Positions 1 to 8,184 of a stretch of 64,000 nucleotides of DNA are shown piece after piece (position 1 is the stretch's first letter; every line of letters begins with the position of its first letter). Location of the stretch: positions 349,265-413,264 of the forward strand of contig NZ_JANKHG010000017.1 of assembly GCF_024623725.1 (NCBI RefSeq), written 5' to 3'. The notes beneath the pieces are model-generated. The model was not told the origin of the DNA and did no database searches. It saw only the letters and a list, made by a program, of their open reading frames with translations. This stretch comes from Limnobacter parvus. GTDB lineage: Bacteria; Pseudomonadota; Gammaproteobacteria; Burkholderiales; Burkholderiaceae_B. The translations under genes were made by a program, and so were the position numbers.

Positions 1-552
1 CCGAATGCCTTTGGGGCCGAGCGATTCGGCCAAGTAGCGCACTGACGCTTCCAGTGAAGCTTTGGCCAAGCCCATTGTGTTGTAGTTGGGCACCATGCGC
101 ACTGAACCCAGGTAGCTTAAGGTTAGCAATGCACCTTCACGGCCTTCCATCATCGGGTAGGCGGCTTTGGCAAGTGCTGGAAAGCTGTAGGCCGAAATGT
201 CGTGCGCAATGCGGAATGCTTCGCGTGAAATGCCTTCCAGAAAGTCTCCTGCAATGGCTTCGCGGGGTGCAAAACCAATGGCATGCACCAAACCGTCCAA
301 GCCATCCCAATGCTTGGCCAGTTCAGTGAACAGGCTTTCAATTTGTGCATCTTCGGCCACATCCAAAGGAAATACTAGCTTGGAGTCGAATTCAGCTGCC
401 ATGTCGGTAACGCGGCCCAGGAATCGCTCTGTTTGATAAGTAAAGGCCAGTTCCGCGCCTTGTGCGTGGCAGGCTTTGGCAATGCCATAGGCGATCGAAC
501 GGTTAGACAGCAGGCCTGTGATCAGAATTTTTTTACCGGCTAGGAATCCCAA
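1..552 (-). CDS. fabI: Enoyl-[acyl-carrier-protein] reductase (NADH) FabI, 3' end cut by the window edge
   Basis: FabI reduces the trans-2 double bond of enoyl-ACP, the last step of each fatty acid elongation cycle in the cytoplasm. The first 184 residues are visible. The N-terminus reads [20 protein letters not shown], the FabI form of the SDR nucleotide-binding motif. The catalytic segment around residues 145-165 is SYLGS...[14 protein letters not shown], with the two Tyr and the Lys of the FabI Y-x6-Y-x6-K signature. The frame opens with TTG at 552-550, preceded by a GGGAG-like ribosome site. I chose it because homologues begin MGFL at exactly this point; no ATG fits. A palindrome-rich promoter lies just upstream. 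Identity is secure; only the C-terminal third is missing. Confidence 0.93.
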   Translation of the reverse strand, partial: MGFLAGKKILITGLLSNRSIAYGIAKACHAQGAELAFTYQTERFLGRVTDMAAEFDSKLVFPLDVAEDAQIESLFTELAKHWDGLDGLVHAIGFAPREAIAGDFLEGISREAFRIAHDISAYSFPALAKAAYPMMEGREGALLTLSYLGSVRMVPNYNTMGLAKASLEASVRYLAESLGPKGIR

Positions 553-563
553 TTTGTATTGCT

Positions 564-617
564 CCCGAGAATGTGTTTTAGGTGTTTATTTTGTGCCTAT
601 TATAGGCAATTCTCGGG
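564..617 (-). promoter_or_regulatory. Putative fabI promoter with nested inverted repeats
   Basis: Read on the minus strand, TATAAT sits at 604-599, 47 bases before the fabI start. It is embedded in a 7-1-7 palindrome TGCCTAT-T-ATAGGCA (594-608). A second perfect repeat encloses it: CCCGAGAAT at 564-572 and ATTCTCGGG at 609-617. I see no convincing -35 box. The geometry suggests a repressor operator over the -10 element, but the regulator is unknown. Confidence 0.5.
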
Positions 618-651
618 GCAATCGACTTTGGGCTGAGCTGAAGGCTTGGCT

Positions 652-1791
652 TCAGGACCGGTTAGACAGGGCTTTCGAACTTGTTTGCAGTTTTTTAGAA
701 GCGTTGCTGCCCAGCCCAATGGGTGCCAAGTAGCCATGAAACTGCTCAGCACAGCTTTCCCAGGTGAAGGTGCTGGCATGCCTTAGGGGCACATCACGCT
801 CAATTTGAAGCGCCGCCATCGCGGCTGTTTTCAGGTTCCAGTCCAGCACGCCGGCACCGGAATTGGCCACCACATCCAGGGGACCATTCACTGGAAAAGC
901 CGCCACAGGGCAACCACTGGCCATTGCTTCAAGCAACACCAGCCCGAAGGTGTCGGTCAGGCTGGGAAATACAAATACGTCTGCGCGTTTGTAAAGTTCA
1001 GAAAGCGCGGCGTGGTTCAACATACCGAACCATTTGGCTTCAGGAAATTGCTTTTCAAGCGCCTTGCGTGCAGGCCCATCGCCAGCTATCCATTTTTCAC
1101 CGGGCAGTTCAAGGCCTAGAAAAGCCTCCAGGTTTTTTTCAACTGCCACTCGCCCTGCGTATAAAAATACAGGCTTTTCAATACTGCATGCATTTAAACG
1201 GCGCAGCAACTCCACTTGTTGGACGTCGTCCGTGGGTAGGTCGATTGGGCTGTAACTCAGATGTTTGCTGGCCGCAGATTGTTCGGGATTAAAACGCTTC
1301 AAATCAACACCGCGCTGCCACAACACACAATTACTCAGGCCACGGCTTTTCAATGTGTTGATGACCGACAATGTGGGTACCATCACTGCCCTAGAAGGCC
1401 GGTGAAACCATCGCAGCAGCGCTGCCGTAAAGCGAATGGGTATACCCGAACGTGCTTTCACATACTCCGGAAACTGAGTGTGGTACGCCGTAGTAAAAGG
1501 CAGCTTGCGGGCGTGCGCAATCAAGCGCATAGCAAGGCCAATAGGGCCTTCTGTCACAATGTGCACAGCCTGCGGCTTGAACTGATCTAACTCTTGGCTT
1601 AAGCGTGAAAATGGCCACAAGGCCAAACGGATTTCCGGGTAAGTGGGGCAGGGTATTGTTCGGAACAGGCCAGGGTGAATGACTCGAACTTCATGCCCTT
1701 GCGCGCTTAATTGCGCCACGACTTGGCTTAGCGTTTGAACCACACCGTTGACCTGTGGTGCCCATGCATCAGTAGCAATCAAAATGCGCAT
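652..1791 (-). CDS. Glycosyltransferase family 4 protein, MgtA/PimB-like
   Basis: A retaining GT-B glycosyltransferase of 379 residues that probably transfers a hexose from a nucleotide sugar to a lipid or glycan acceptor at the cytoplasmic membrane. The N-terminal domain opens MRILIATDAWAPQVNGVVQT, typical of the group annotated as alpha-mannosyltransferases. The donor-binding C-terminal half carries YAGRVAVEKNLE near residue 215 and the E-x7-E block FPSLTDTFGLVLLEAMASG near 275-295. The gene starts only 6 bases after the LpxH-like gene ends, so the two form an operon and suggest a glycolipid or lipid A related task. The acceptor and sugar cannot be read from sequence. Confidence 0.85.
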   Translation of the reverse strand: MRILIATDAWAPQVNGVVQTLSQVVAQLSAQGHEVRVIHPGLFRTIPCPTYPEIRLALWPFSRLSQELDQFKPQAVHIVTEGPIGLAMRLIAHARKLPFTTAYHTQFPEYVKARSGIPIRFTAALLRWFHRPSRAVMVPTLSVINTLKSRGLSNCVLWQRGVDLKRFNPEQSAASKHLSYSPIDLPTDDVQQVELLRRLNACSIEKPVFLYAGRVAVEKNLEAFLGLELPGEKWIAGDGPARKALEKQFPEAKWFGMLNHAALSELYKRADVFVFPSLTDTFGLVLLEAMASGCPVAAFPVNGPLDVVANSGAGVLDWNLKTAAMAALQIERDVPLRHASTFTWESCAEQFHGYLAPIGLGSNASKKLQTSSKALSNRS

Positions 1792-1797
1792 CGCGAT

Positions 1798-2754
1798 CTA
1801 CTCCACTGTGGCGGTTTCAAGCGCCTTTTGTTTGCGTACGGGCAGGTCGCGGTGTGGCCAGTGAACGATGTCCAGCTTCCCGCAAGGGTGTTCCACCAGG
1901 GCGGTCAGGCTTTCAACCCAGTCGCCGTCATTGCAATACAGCAAACCGTCGACCTGTTTGATTTCAGCCTTGTGAATGTGTCCACACACCACGCCGTCAT
2001 AGCCTCGGTGTTTGGCTTCGTGAATCAGCGCATGCTCGAACTCAAGGATGAAATTCACTGCGTTTTTCACTTGCTGCTTCAGGAATTGCGACAGCGACCA
2101 GTATGGGTAACCCAGCTTGATTCGTATGTTGTTCAACACACGGTTCAGTGTCAGCGCAAAGTTGTACAGCGTGTCGCCCAGATAGGCCAGCCACTTGGCG
2201 TAACGAACTACTTGGTCAAATTCATCGCCGTGCACCACCCACAGGCGCTTGCCATCTGCTGTTACATGCACCGCATTTTCAAGAATCGGAATGTCGCCAA
2301 AAGTCATGCCTGCAAACTGTCTTGCAGCTTCATCGTGGTTGCCCGGAATGAACACAACCTGTGTGCCTTTACGTGCTTTGCGCAACACTTTTTGAATGAC
2401 GTCGTTGTGACTTTGAGGCCAGAACCAGCTTTTGCGCAGCTGCCAGCCATCAATAATGTCGCCCACCAAATACAGGGTGTCGCTTTCATTGTGTTTCAGG
2501 AAATGAAGAAGGGCATCTGCCTGGCAACCGGGGGTTCCCAGGTGAATGTCTGAAATCCAGATGGTTCTGTAATGGTTGGATCCTTGCTCTTCGGCCGAAG
2601 ATCCGGTGTCTACCGGTTCTTGAAAATTCGCGGGCGACAGCGCCTCAGGTTTGAGTTGTTCAGCGCTCTCACCTTTTGTAAACAGCTGCTCTGCAATTTT
2701 ATGCTTGAAGTTCAACTGGTTCGAGCGCATTTTGAATGTCCATGTTCTTGTCAT
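1798..2754 (-). CDS. UDP-2,3-diacylglucosamine diphosphatase-like metallophosphoesterase
   Basis: Calcineurin-type phosphoesterase of 318 residues resembling LpxH and LpxH2, which cleave UDP-2,3-diacylglucosamine to lipid X in lipid A synthesis. Metal-binding motifs are in order: DIHLG (about residue 70), GDIIDGW (about 98), GNHD (about 138), VHGDEFD (about 170) and GHIHKAE (about 258). An N-terminal extension of about 60 residues, polar and without a signal peptide, precedes the catalytic domain. An internal Met at residue 9 is an alternative start. It is the first gene of a two-gene unit with the glycosyltransferase. Many relatives of this size are only LpxH-like, so the exact substrate is uncertain. 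Confidence 0.8.
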   Translation of the reverse strand: MTRTWTFKMRSNQLNFKHKIAEQLFTKGESAEQLKPEALSPANFQEPVDTGSSAEEQGSNHYRTIWISDIHLGTPGCQADALLHFLKHNESDTLYLVGDIIDGWQLRKSWFWPQSHNDVIQKVLRKARKGTQVVFIPGNHDEAARQFAGMTFGDIPILENAVHVTADGKRLWVVHGDEFDQVVRYAKWLAYLGDTLYNFALTLNRVLNNIRIKLGYPYWSLSQFLKQQVKNAVNFILEFEHALIHEAKHRGYDGVVCGHIHKAEIKQVDGLLYCNDGDWVESLTALVEHPCGKLDIVHWPHRDLPVRKQKALETATVE

Positions 2755-2839
2755 GAATCCAATTAGACGCGCTCGATTTGACCAGCTTGTGACAGTAATA
2801 TGACGCTTTTTTTACACAGAACGAGGTTTGCCTGATCCT

Positions 2840-3109
2840 TTATTTTGCTTCCAGGCTTTTCGGTAGCCACCAGGTAAAGCCATACAAAAGGGTCTTGGAG
2901 ACCACTTCCATGGTGGGAAGGTTTTTGCCGCGAAGGCGCAGGAAAGCGATAGGCAACTCCAAGGTGTGCGCCACCAGCAACAGGGCAGCCAATACCAGCA
3001 AGAAAGGCATCACAAGGCTGATTAACAAATAAGCGGGAACCAGGATCCAAAAGCCATTCATGACTTTGCGCATTGATTCAAATGATTGTGCACTTACCTT
3101 GACGGCCAT
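2840..3109 (-). CDS. Small inner-membrane protein, DUF1145-like
   Basis: A predicted 89-residue membrane protein, MAVKVSAQSFESMRKVMNG onward, with two hydrophobic segments (about residues 18-50) and an amphipathic C-terminus ending in KTLLYGFTWWLPKSLEAK. The arrangement, W near the first helix, a conserved P in the middle and a Trp-rich tail, recalls the DUF1145 family (YhhL in Escherichia coli), whose role is unknown. The same frame extends upstream to 3154, but the Met at 3109 gives a more normal protein. It stands alone between the LpxH-like gene and tRNA-Val. The family assignment is from memory and is moderate. Confidence 0.5.
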   Translation of the reverse strand: MAVKVSAQSFESMRKVMNGFWILVPAYLLISLVMPFLLVLAALLLVAHTLELPIAFLRLRGKNLPTMEVVSKTLLYGFTWWLPKSLEAK

Positions 3110-3191
3110 AATTTGTCCTAATAGGGCGTAATAGTAAAAAACTGAATATGACAATAGTTGTTGTCAAAAGCCATGTCAAGCGCATTTGGGC

Positions 3192-3220
3192 TTGCCCCCA
3201 TGTTCGTGCTGGTGTATATT
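3192..3220 (+). promoter_or_regulatory. Sigma-70-type promoter of tRNA-Val
   Basis: TTGCCC at 3192-3197 and TATATT at 3215-3220 are separated by 17 bases. A start point near 3227 would give a short 5' leader before the tRNA at 3234. Confidence 0.6.
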
Positions 3221-3233
3221 TCGCAGTCTTCTT

Positions 3234-3310
<77 letters not shown>

Positions 3311-3460
3311 ATCTTTGGTAATCCCTTTTTCCCTTCCAAAATTTTTCAAGTGTGCGTCAGCGTACCGACCTATTGTGCGCGTTTGCATATGGTGGTTGTG
3401 GCTTCCCTGAAGCTGCCATTCGATTTTTCGAAATTGGCCTACAACCACGGAGCATACACA

Positions 3461-3877
3461 ATGACAAACGTACCTTCACCCACGGACAACATCCCTAAAA
3501 TCCCTCCCAAGCCAATTCAGGCCAACAAGGTTCAAGATGGCGATTTCAATGTACATAAGAAGTCTGCAGCGAAAGATGCCGCACCGCAATCCACAGACAA
3601 GAAGAATGTGGAAGACATGGACAGTAACAGCGCCCAGAAGGTAAACAACGGCAGCAATGGCAATCTGAATGGAAATACGAACACTGATGTCATGAGCCAA
3701 GACCAGTGGAAATCAAAGATTGGTAGTGCAAAGCAACAGTGGAGCAAGCTTGAACAAGAGGAACTGGTGGCCTGTTGTGGCAATAGCGATCAACTTTCAA
3801 CCTTGGTTCAAAAACGCTATTCGACCAACAAGGCCGACGCTGACAAGCAAGTGAAAGAGTTTTTCAGCAAGCATTAA
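3461..3877 (+). CDS. CsbD family general stress protein with a polar N-terminal extension
   Basis: 138 residues starting at ATG 3461. The longer open frame from 3266 begins inside the tRNA and is not real. Residues 1-78 are polar and rich in Asn, Lys, Ser and Asp, so probably disordered. Residues 79-138 match the CsbD/YjbJ fold: W-KSKIGSAKQQWSKLEQEEL, then GNSDQLSTLVQKRYSTNKADADKQVKEFF. CsbD proteins are small, abundant and induced by general stress, and their biochemical role is unclear. The gene heads a plus-strand group with two lipoproteins. Confidence 0.75.
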   Translation: MTNVPSPTDNIPKIPPKPIQANKVQDGDFNVHKKSAAKDAAPQSTDKKNVEDMDSNSAQKVNNGSNGNLNGNTNTDVMSQDQWKSKIGSAKQQWSKLEQEELVACCGNSDQLSTLVQKRYSTNKADADKQVKEFFSKH

Positions 3878-3905
3878 CTTTCGATATTTTTTTAGGTGAA
3901 ACACA

Positions 3906-4277
3906 ATGAAGATTGCTATCTCGAGTTTACTCATGGGCGCTGGCATTCTTGCCGCGTGCGCAACCGCTCCTACCCCTGTTGGTAGGTCTTACGTGGCGGC
4001 CCAAGTGGCCGTCGCGAATGCTGAAAAAATGCCGGTTTACACTCACGGCAATCAGGAATTGACGGTTGCCAGGCAGCGTCTGGAAGCGTCACGATTGGCT
4101 TCGCTGGATGGTAAATCGGAACTGGCCGAAATGCTGGCCATCGAGTCGATTTTGAGTTCTGATTTGGCGATTGCCAAAACCGCTTTGGGTAAAACATCGG
4201 CAGTTAACAGTGAAATGCAGAACCAGAACAAAGCCATGCAACAGGAAATGTTGCGCAACAGGAAGGTGTCACCATGA
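3906..4277 (+). CDS. DUF4398-domain lipoprotein
   Basis: 123 residues with a lipoprotein signal: a hydrophobic stretch followed by GILAACATAP, where Cys 18 would be lipidated. The mature part is helical (VAAQVAVANAEKMPVYTHGNQEL), the pattern of DUF4398, an outer-membrane-associated family often paired with OmpA proteins. Its stop overlaps the start of the OmpA gene by four bases (ATGA), so the two are translationally coupled. The partner protein begins with the same kind of helical region, which suggests that they act together in the envelope. Confidence 0.75.
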   Translation: MKIAISSLLMGAGILAACATAPTPVGRSYVAAQVAVANAEKMPVYTHGNQELTVARQRLEASRLASLDGKSELAEMLAIESILSSDLAIAKTALGKTSAVNSEMQNQNKAMQQEMLRNRKVSP

Positions 4278-5071
4278 ACAACTTACCCCGCCGCATTGCT
4301 TTAAGTGCAGTCACGCTCAGTCTGATGACGGCGTGTGCCTCACCCATGCTTTCGTCCGATCAGCAAGGAGAACTTCGCAGTAAGCTTACCGTGTTACAGA
4401 ATGACCCGGTACTCAGTCGATACGCGCCACAAGCTCGTGCAGACGCTGAAGCAGCTGTAAACAAGGTGGAGCAACCACAAACAACTTCGCAGCTTGTCAT
4501 GCACAATAATTTTGTCGCGCTTCGAAAAATCGAAATTGCGGAAGTAAGAGCGCGAGAGGCTTATATGCTGGACCAGCAGAAAGCAATGAGCACTACCACC
4601 GCAGATGCGCGCTTGGCCTCTCGCACGGCTGAAGCCGACACCGCCGCAGACCGCGCCGACACCGCCACAGATCGCGCCAACAAATTAGCGGCCGAACTGG
4701 CAGCTTTGAATGCCAAGCCTAGCCCGCGCGGCATGCTGATTACTTTGGGTGACGTGTTGTTCGCAACCGGGCAATCAAATTTGAATGCAGGCGCAGACGC
4801 TGATTTAAACAAGTTGTATGAATTCATGAACAACAATCCGGAAAGCCGGCTGGCCATCGAGGGTCATACAGACAATGTTGGCTCTTCACAAAGCAATATG
4901 GAGTTGTCGGAAAGCAGGGCGTTTACTGTGAGCACTTTTCTGCAAAGTAAGGGCATTTCGAACAGGCGCCTTTCAGTACAAGGTATGGGTGAAAGCTCAC
5001 CTGTGGCTGGAAATGACTCAGCTTCTGGTCGCCAATTAAATCGTCGGGTTGAAGTGACCGTTTTAAAATAA
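4274..5071 (+). CDS. OmpA-family lipoprotein with DUF4398-like N-terminal helices
   Basis: 265 residues. The signal peptide ends at LMTACASP, so the protein is lipidated at Cys 21. Residues 25-110 are helical and DUF4398-like. Residues 111-150 form an Ala/Asp/Thr-rich repeat (ADTAADRADTATDRANKLA) that looks like a coiled-coil spacer. Residues 155-265 are the peptidoglycan-binding OmpA domain, with FATGQSNLNAGADADLNKL, the signature IEGHTDNVGSSQSN and NRRVEVTV at the end. It would tether the outer membrane to peptidoglycan through the diaminopimelate-binding Asp and Arg of that domain. Confidence 0.88.
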   Translation: MNNLPRRIALSAVTLSLMTACASPMLSSDQQGELRSKLTVLQNDPVLSRYAPQARADAEAAVNKVEQPQTTSQLVMHNNFVALRKIEIAEVRAREAYMLDQQKAMSTTTADARLASRTAEADTAADRADTATDRANKLAAELAALNAKPSPRGMLITLGDVLFATGQSNLNAGADADLNKLYEFMNNNPESRLAIEGHTDNVGSSQSNMELSESRAFTVSTFLQSKGISNRRLSVQGMGESSPVAGNDSASGRQLNRRVEVTVLK

Positions 5072-5092
5072 TATGAAGTGAAAATATCAAAT

Positions 5093-5126
5093 CCGCGAGT
5101 AGCTTGAAATGTTGCTTGCGGTTTTT
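5093..5126 (+). terminator. Probable rho-independent terminator after the OmpA gene
   Basis: CCGCGAG (5093-5099) pairs with CTTGCGG (5115-5121, one G-T pair), followed directly by TTTTT. The loop is 15 bases, so it is only moderately convincing. It lies between convergent genes. Confidence 0.45.
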
Positions 5127-5127
5127 A

Positions 5128-5472
5128 TCAGTGGCTTGCCTGCATAGGGTCACATCCTGTGTCTCCCGTGAAATTCCAAAGCTTGGGCATTACCTCAACT
5201 TTGTTAATTACGTTTATAAATTTGCATAATTCCAGTACGACTCGATCCAGATAATCTTTTTCGATTTCGGAATCAACAAACCCGCTCAACGTGACTTCTT
5301 GGTTAATCGTGTTCACGCAAATAATCGAATCGAATAGCATAGGCTCTTTCAACAAAATCATTTTGATTGTGTTGTTCAATGTGACATCGTCCGGAATGAA
5401 GAAGTTTTCTTCTTCATTCCGGACGTAATGTTCGGCGCCAAAAAACTTGCGTTTGCCCACGCCTTTCTCCAA
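5128..5472 (-). CDS. BON-domain protein containing a perfect 17-bp hairpin in its coding sequence
   Basis: 114 residues. The centre, LNNTIKMILLKEPMLFDSI followed by TINQEVTLSGFVDSEIEKD, is a BON domain, a small module linked to phospholipid or surface attachment. There is no evident signal peptide, unlike the BON lipoprotein just upstream. The N-terminal region RNEEENFFIPDDV is encoded by a long inverted repeat (see the separate repeat entry), which is unusual and may mean that this part arose by a snap-back insertion. It follows the BON lipoprotein by 14 bases in the same direction, and the two are probably co-transcribed. Confidence 0.6.
   Translation of the reverse strand: MEKGVGKRKFFGAEHYVRNEEENFFIPDDVTLNNTIKMILLKEPMLFDSIICVNTINQEVTLSGFVDSEIEKDYLDRVVLELCKFINVINKVEVMPKLWNFTGDTGCDPMQASH
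5388..5425. repeat. Perfect inverted repeat, 17-bp stem with 4-nt loop, inside a gene
   Basis: CGTCCGGAATGAAGAAG (5388-5404) is the exact reverse complement of CTTCTTCATTCCGGACG (5409-5425), with loop TTTT. It lies wholly inside the BON gene on the minus strand, in the part encoding VRNEEENFFIPDD. Pairing stops at the flanking T-T. Confidence 0.9.
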
Positions 5473-5486
5473 AAAATTGATCAGTG

Positions 5487-5798
5487 TTACTTCAAGCGCA
5501 TGTCATTCTTCACAGACTCAACACCTTTCACGCTTCGGGTTACTTCAATTGCTTTAGTCATGTCAGCGCTGGAATTGATAAAGCCGCTGAGCTGAACTAC
5601 TCCCTTAAACGTTTCAACATTGATTTCTGCTGACTTCAAGCTGGGTTCATTGAAAATTGCCGCTTTCACCTTAGTGGTGATTACCGAATCATCAATGTAT
5701 TCACCAGTGCCGGATTGCCCCGGACCAGAAACGCACCCCACCAAAAAAGCCAGTACGAGAAAGCCAAGGTATTTGGCCAAATGTAGACGAAGATGCAT
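5487..5798 (-). CDS. BON-domain lipoprotein, OsmY-like
   Basis: 103 residues. The signal LGFLVLAFLVGCVSGPGQSG is a lipobox with Cys 22. The mature part is one BON domain: YIDDSVITTKVKAAIFNEPSLK, then INVETFKGVVQLSGFINSSADM and a closing VKGVESVKNDMRL. Such proteins are often induced by osmotic or envelope stress and sit in the periplasm or outer membrane. It is the middle gene of a minus-strand group with a DUF883 protein upstream and a second BON protein downstream. Confidence 0.8.
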   Translation of the reverse strand: MHLRLHLAKYLGFLVLAFLVGCVSGPGQSGTGEYIDDSVITTKVKAAIFNEPSLKSAEINVETFKGVVQLSGFINSSADMTKAIEVTRSVKGVESVKNDMRLK

Positions 5799-5828
5799 AG
5801 TAATTTCTCTCCAATTGTTTGCTGGTTT

Positions 5829-6179
5829 TTACCTGCGTGTTGCCGAGAACAAAAAGCCGACCAACAAGCCCACTGCGCTGGCTGCCAACACAGATTTGAA
5901 TGGGTTTTGATAAATGTAAATGCGTCCTGCCTTGCCAGCTTCCTGGCCCTTGGCCAGCATTGCATGTTCTAGATCCTGCCACTTGTTTTTGGCTTCGTTG
6001 AAAGTACCATTCACTGAACTCTTGATTTGTTCCAGGTTGCTGTCTTCATGGTTCAGGCTGCTGCTGTGCGAAGTCGCTTTGCTGTCGTTTGCAAAAGTGT
6101 CGATCGACTTGTTCCGCAACTCATTTGAGTTGTTGCTCGGGTTGATGTTGCCGTTGGTATTGGTGTTAATTTTTTCCAT
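5829..6179 (-). CDS. DUF883 family protein (ElaB/YqjD-like)
   Basis: 116 residues. The first 50 are Asn/Ser-rich and polar. Then follows a helical segment (NLEQIKSSVNGTFNEAKNKW), and the C-terminus has the DUF883 pattern: G-R-IYIYQNPFKSVLAASAVG with a single membrane helix LLVGFLFSATRR. ElaB/YqjD proteins anchor to the inner membrane by this tail and bind ribosomes in stationary phase; whether this one does is unknown. It probably leads the minus-strand group with the two BON genes. Confidence 0.8.
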   Translation of the reverse strand: MEKINTNTNGNINPSNNSNELRNKSIDTFANDSKATSHSSSLNHEDSNLEQIKSSVNGTFNEAKNKWQDLEHAMLAKGQEAGKAGRIYIYQNPFKSVLAASAVGLLVGFLFSATRR

Positions 6180-6258
6180 GGTTATCTCCGTTTAAAATGA
6201 AAGAAGGACTCTTAAAGTAGTCCTTCTGCACTCCGCTGACTGTTCGCTTTCGCACATT

Positions 6259-7032
6259 TCATTCCATGCTTAACTGTTCCGAACCCACTTTTCTGAAATA
6301 ATCGGGTGGCAATTTTTCACTCACTTGCTGTTCTTTATCCGGAAGCAAACGCTCGAACTCAGCTTTAACGACTTCATAACATTCACACACGCGAACCTCT
6401 AGCGAATCTCTGTCCAACACCTCTAAATGACCACGGTTGTATTTGATCAATCCGTCGCGCTGAAGGCGGCCAGCTGCCTCGGTTACGCCCTCGCGCCGCA
6501 CCCCCAGCATATTTGCAATCGATTCCTGGGTGATGTTCAGTGAATTGCCTGAAACACGATCAAGCCTGCGCAAAAGCCAGCGGCATAGTTGTTGTTCAAC
6601 GCTGTGGTGTCGATTACAAACCGCCGTTTGATTCATTTGGGTAATCAGTACCTGCGTGTAGCGAAGCAGCAAATTCTGAATGGCTTCACCCTTGTTAAAT
6701 TCCTCAAGCAAGATGTCTGCTCTAATGCGGTACGCAATACCTTGGCCTTGCACCACAGCTCGAGTAGGTGTGGTGGTGCCGCCCATGAATAAGGTAACGC
6801 CAAGCACGCCTTCATTGCCCACCACTGCGGTTTCAGCAGACGCGCCATCTTCCAGTACATACAACAATGAGATGATTGAGGTGATAGGAAAATAGGCGTA
6901 TCGAATCTGCTCACCGAATTCATACAGCACAGCACCGGGATTTAAATCAACTGCCTCAAGATGCGGCTCGAGTAATGCAAAATCTTTTGGGGACAATGAA
7001 TTAAGTAAGTGATTCAAGGCAGTGTGAGACAT
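6259..7032 (-). CDS. Crp/Fnr family transcriptional regulator, paralogue A
   Basis: 257 residues starting at MSHTALNHLL. A GGAGC ribosome site 8 bases before 7032 favours this start over the one 15 bases upstream. Residues 15-125 form the cyclic-nucleotide-binding-like beta-roll (VLYEFGEQIRYAYFPITSII). Residues 150-225 form the winged helix, with NITQESIANMLGVRREGVTE as the helix-turn-helix. No cysteine cluster of the FNR type is present, so an Fe-S oxygen sensor is unlikely. It is a close tandem paralogue of the gene at 7243-7998, and both lie beside stress-type envelope genes. The effector is unknown. Confidence 0.85.
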   Translation of the reverse strand: MSHTALNHLLNSLSPKDFALLEPHLEAVDLNPGAVLYEFGEQIRYAYFPITSIISLLYVLEDGASAETAVVGNEGVLGVTLFMGGTTTPTRAVVQGQGIAYRIRADILLEEFNKGEAIQNLLLRYTQVLITQMNQTAVCNRHHSVEQQLCRWLLRRLDRVSGNSLNITQESIANMLGVRREGVTEAAGRLQRDGLIKYNRGHLEVLDRDSLEVRVCECYEVVKAEFERLLPDKEQQVSEKLPPDYFRKVGSEQLSME

Positions 7033-7242
7033 AGTGCTAAGCTCCATTGAAGTGAATGAGGCTTTTTAACGGCTATGCACTATCGCTTGATGACGAATTC
7101 TAGTGGTAATCCCTTAAGGGCAAGTGTGCAGTGGCTTGTTTATCTACTTAATTGAGCATGTGATCACGCTTGAAAGGGTTGAAAATCCTAGCGCTCCGCC
7201 AGAACGGAGTCATGTCATATGGAATGATCAAAAAAGTAACAA
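7033..7242. other. Duplicated divergent promoter region with a relic of the small lysine-rich gene
   Basis: This gap repeats the region upstream of paralogue B. Shared parts are AGTGgTAATCCCTTAagGG (near 7104; compare 8066) and CGCCAGAaCGGAGTCATgTCAT with the following AAAAGTAACAA (7198-7240; compare 8166-8211). The second part corresponds to the first codons of the small gene at 8185, but here its ATG frame is broken and it runs into the end of paralogue B. Copy A has a perfect palindrome CCCTTAAGGG and an inverted repeat CTCCG-N6-CGGAG that may be regulator sites. Confidence 0.65.
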
Positions 7243-7998
7243 TCAGGAGGCAATTTTTTCAGAGCAGGCGATTGGAAAGCCAAGGCGCGGGCTCTGGTCC
7301 TTGTTAGGGAGTAATCGCTCAAATTCGGTTTGAACAACCTGGTAACATTCACACACACGTGCCTCTAAAAGGTTTCGGTCCAACACTTCAATGTGACCAC
7401 GGCAATATTTAATCAAGCCTTCTCGTTGAAGGCGGCCAGCCGCTTCTGTCACGCCTTCACGCCGCACGCCCAGCATGTTTGCAATCAGTTCCTGAGTCAT
7501 GTTCAGCGAATTGCCCGACAAACGATCCAAACTTAGTAAAAGCCAGCGACACAACTGTTGTTCAACTGTGTGGTGTCGATTGCAAACCGCGGTTTGTGTC
7601 ATTTGTGTAATCAGCGCCTGCGTGTAACGAAGCAGCAGGTTTTGGGAAGGGCCGCCACGATTGAATTCATCAAGCAAAATATCTGCTTTCAGGCGGTAAG
7701 CGCTGCCCTTACTTTGCACGACCGCCCGGCTTGGGGTGGTATTGCCGCCCATGAACAGGGCTATACCGAGAATGCCCTCGTTGCCTACCACTGCAATTTC
7801 AGCAGACGATCCATTCTCAAGTACGTACAACAGGGAAATTATCGAGGTAATCGGAAAATAGGCATGTCGCATTTGGCTGCCCGATTCGTACAATACATCG
7901 CCCAAATTCAGTTTTATTAATTCAAGGTGGGGTGCCAGCCTTTCGTATTCTTGCCGTGGCAGCGCATTAAGCAAGTGGTTGGATGTGGGGCTTGTCAT
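7243..7998 (-). CDS. Crp/Fnr family transcriptional regulator, paralogue B
   Basis: 251 residues from the ATG at 7998 (MTSPTSNHLLNALPRQ). The open frame continues upstream to 8214, but that part overlaps the divergent promoter and is not conserved in paralogue A. The domain layout equals paralogue A: beta-roll with VLYESGSQMRHAYFPITSII, then the segment QTAVCNRHHTVEQQLCRWLL and helix-turn-helix NMTQELIANMLGVRREGVTE. Differences are spread along the whole protein, so the duplication is not recent. The recognition helix is identical between the two (VRREGVTEA), so they probably bind overlapping targets, perhaps the shared upstream motifs. Confidence 0.85.
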   Translation of the reverse strand: MTSPTSNHLLNALPRQEYERLAPHLELIKLNLGDVLYESGSQMRHAYFPITSIISLLYVLENGSSAEIAVVGNEGILGIALFMGGNTTPSRAVVQSKGSAYRLKADILLDEFNRGGPSQNLLLRYTQALITQMTQTAVCNRHHTVEQQLCRWLLLSLDRLSGNSLNMTQELIANMLGVRREGVTEAAGRLQREGLIKYCRGHIEVLDRNLLEARVCECYQVVQTEFERLLPNKDQSPRLGFPIACSEKIAS

Positions 7999-8184
7999 TG
8001 GTATCGAGACTCCGGTGAGGGCTCGGCTTCTCGATAATCGAGTATTACCGGCGACTGCACATAGATTAGTGTAATCCCTTAGGTAAACTATGTTCGGTAA
8101 CGCACATACGTTTTTTTCCAAACGTACCACCATCAACTTGCAGAGGCTGAGAGCCCTTGGCCTGCGCCAGAGCGGAGTCATTTC

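Noticed and set aside
638-655. CTGAAG-N6-CTTCAG hairpin at the end of the GT4 gene
   Set aside because: Short stem overlapping the stop codon with no T run; not convincing as a terminator.
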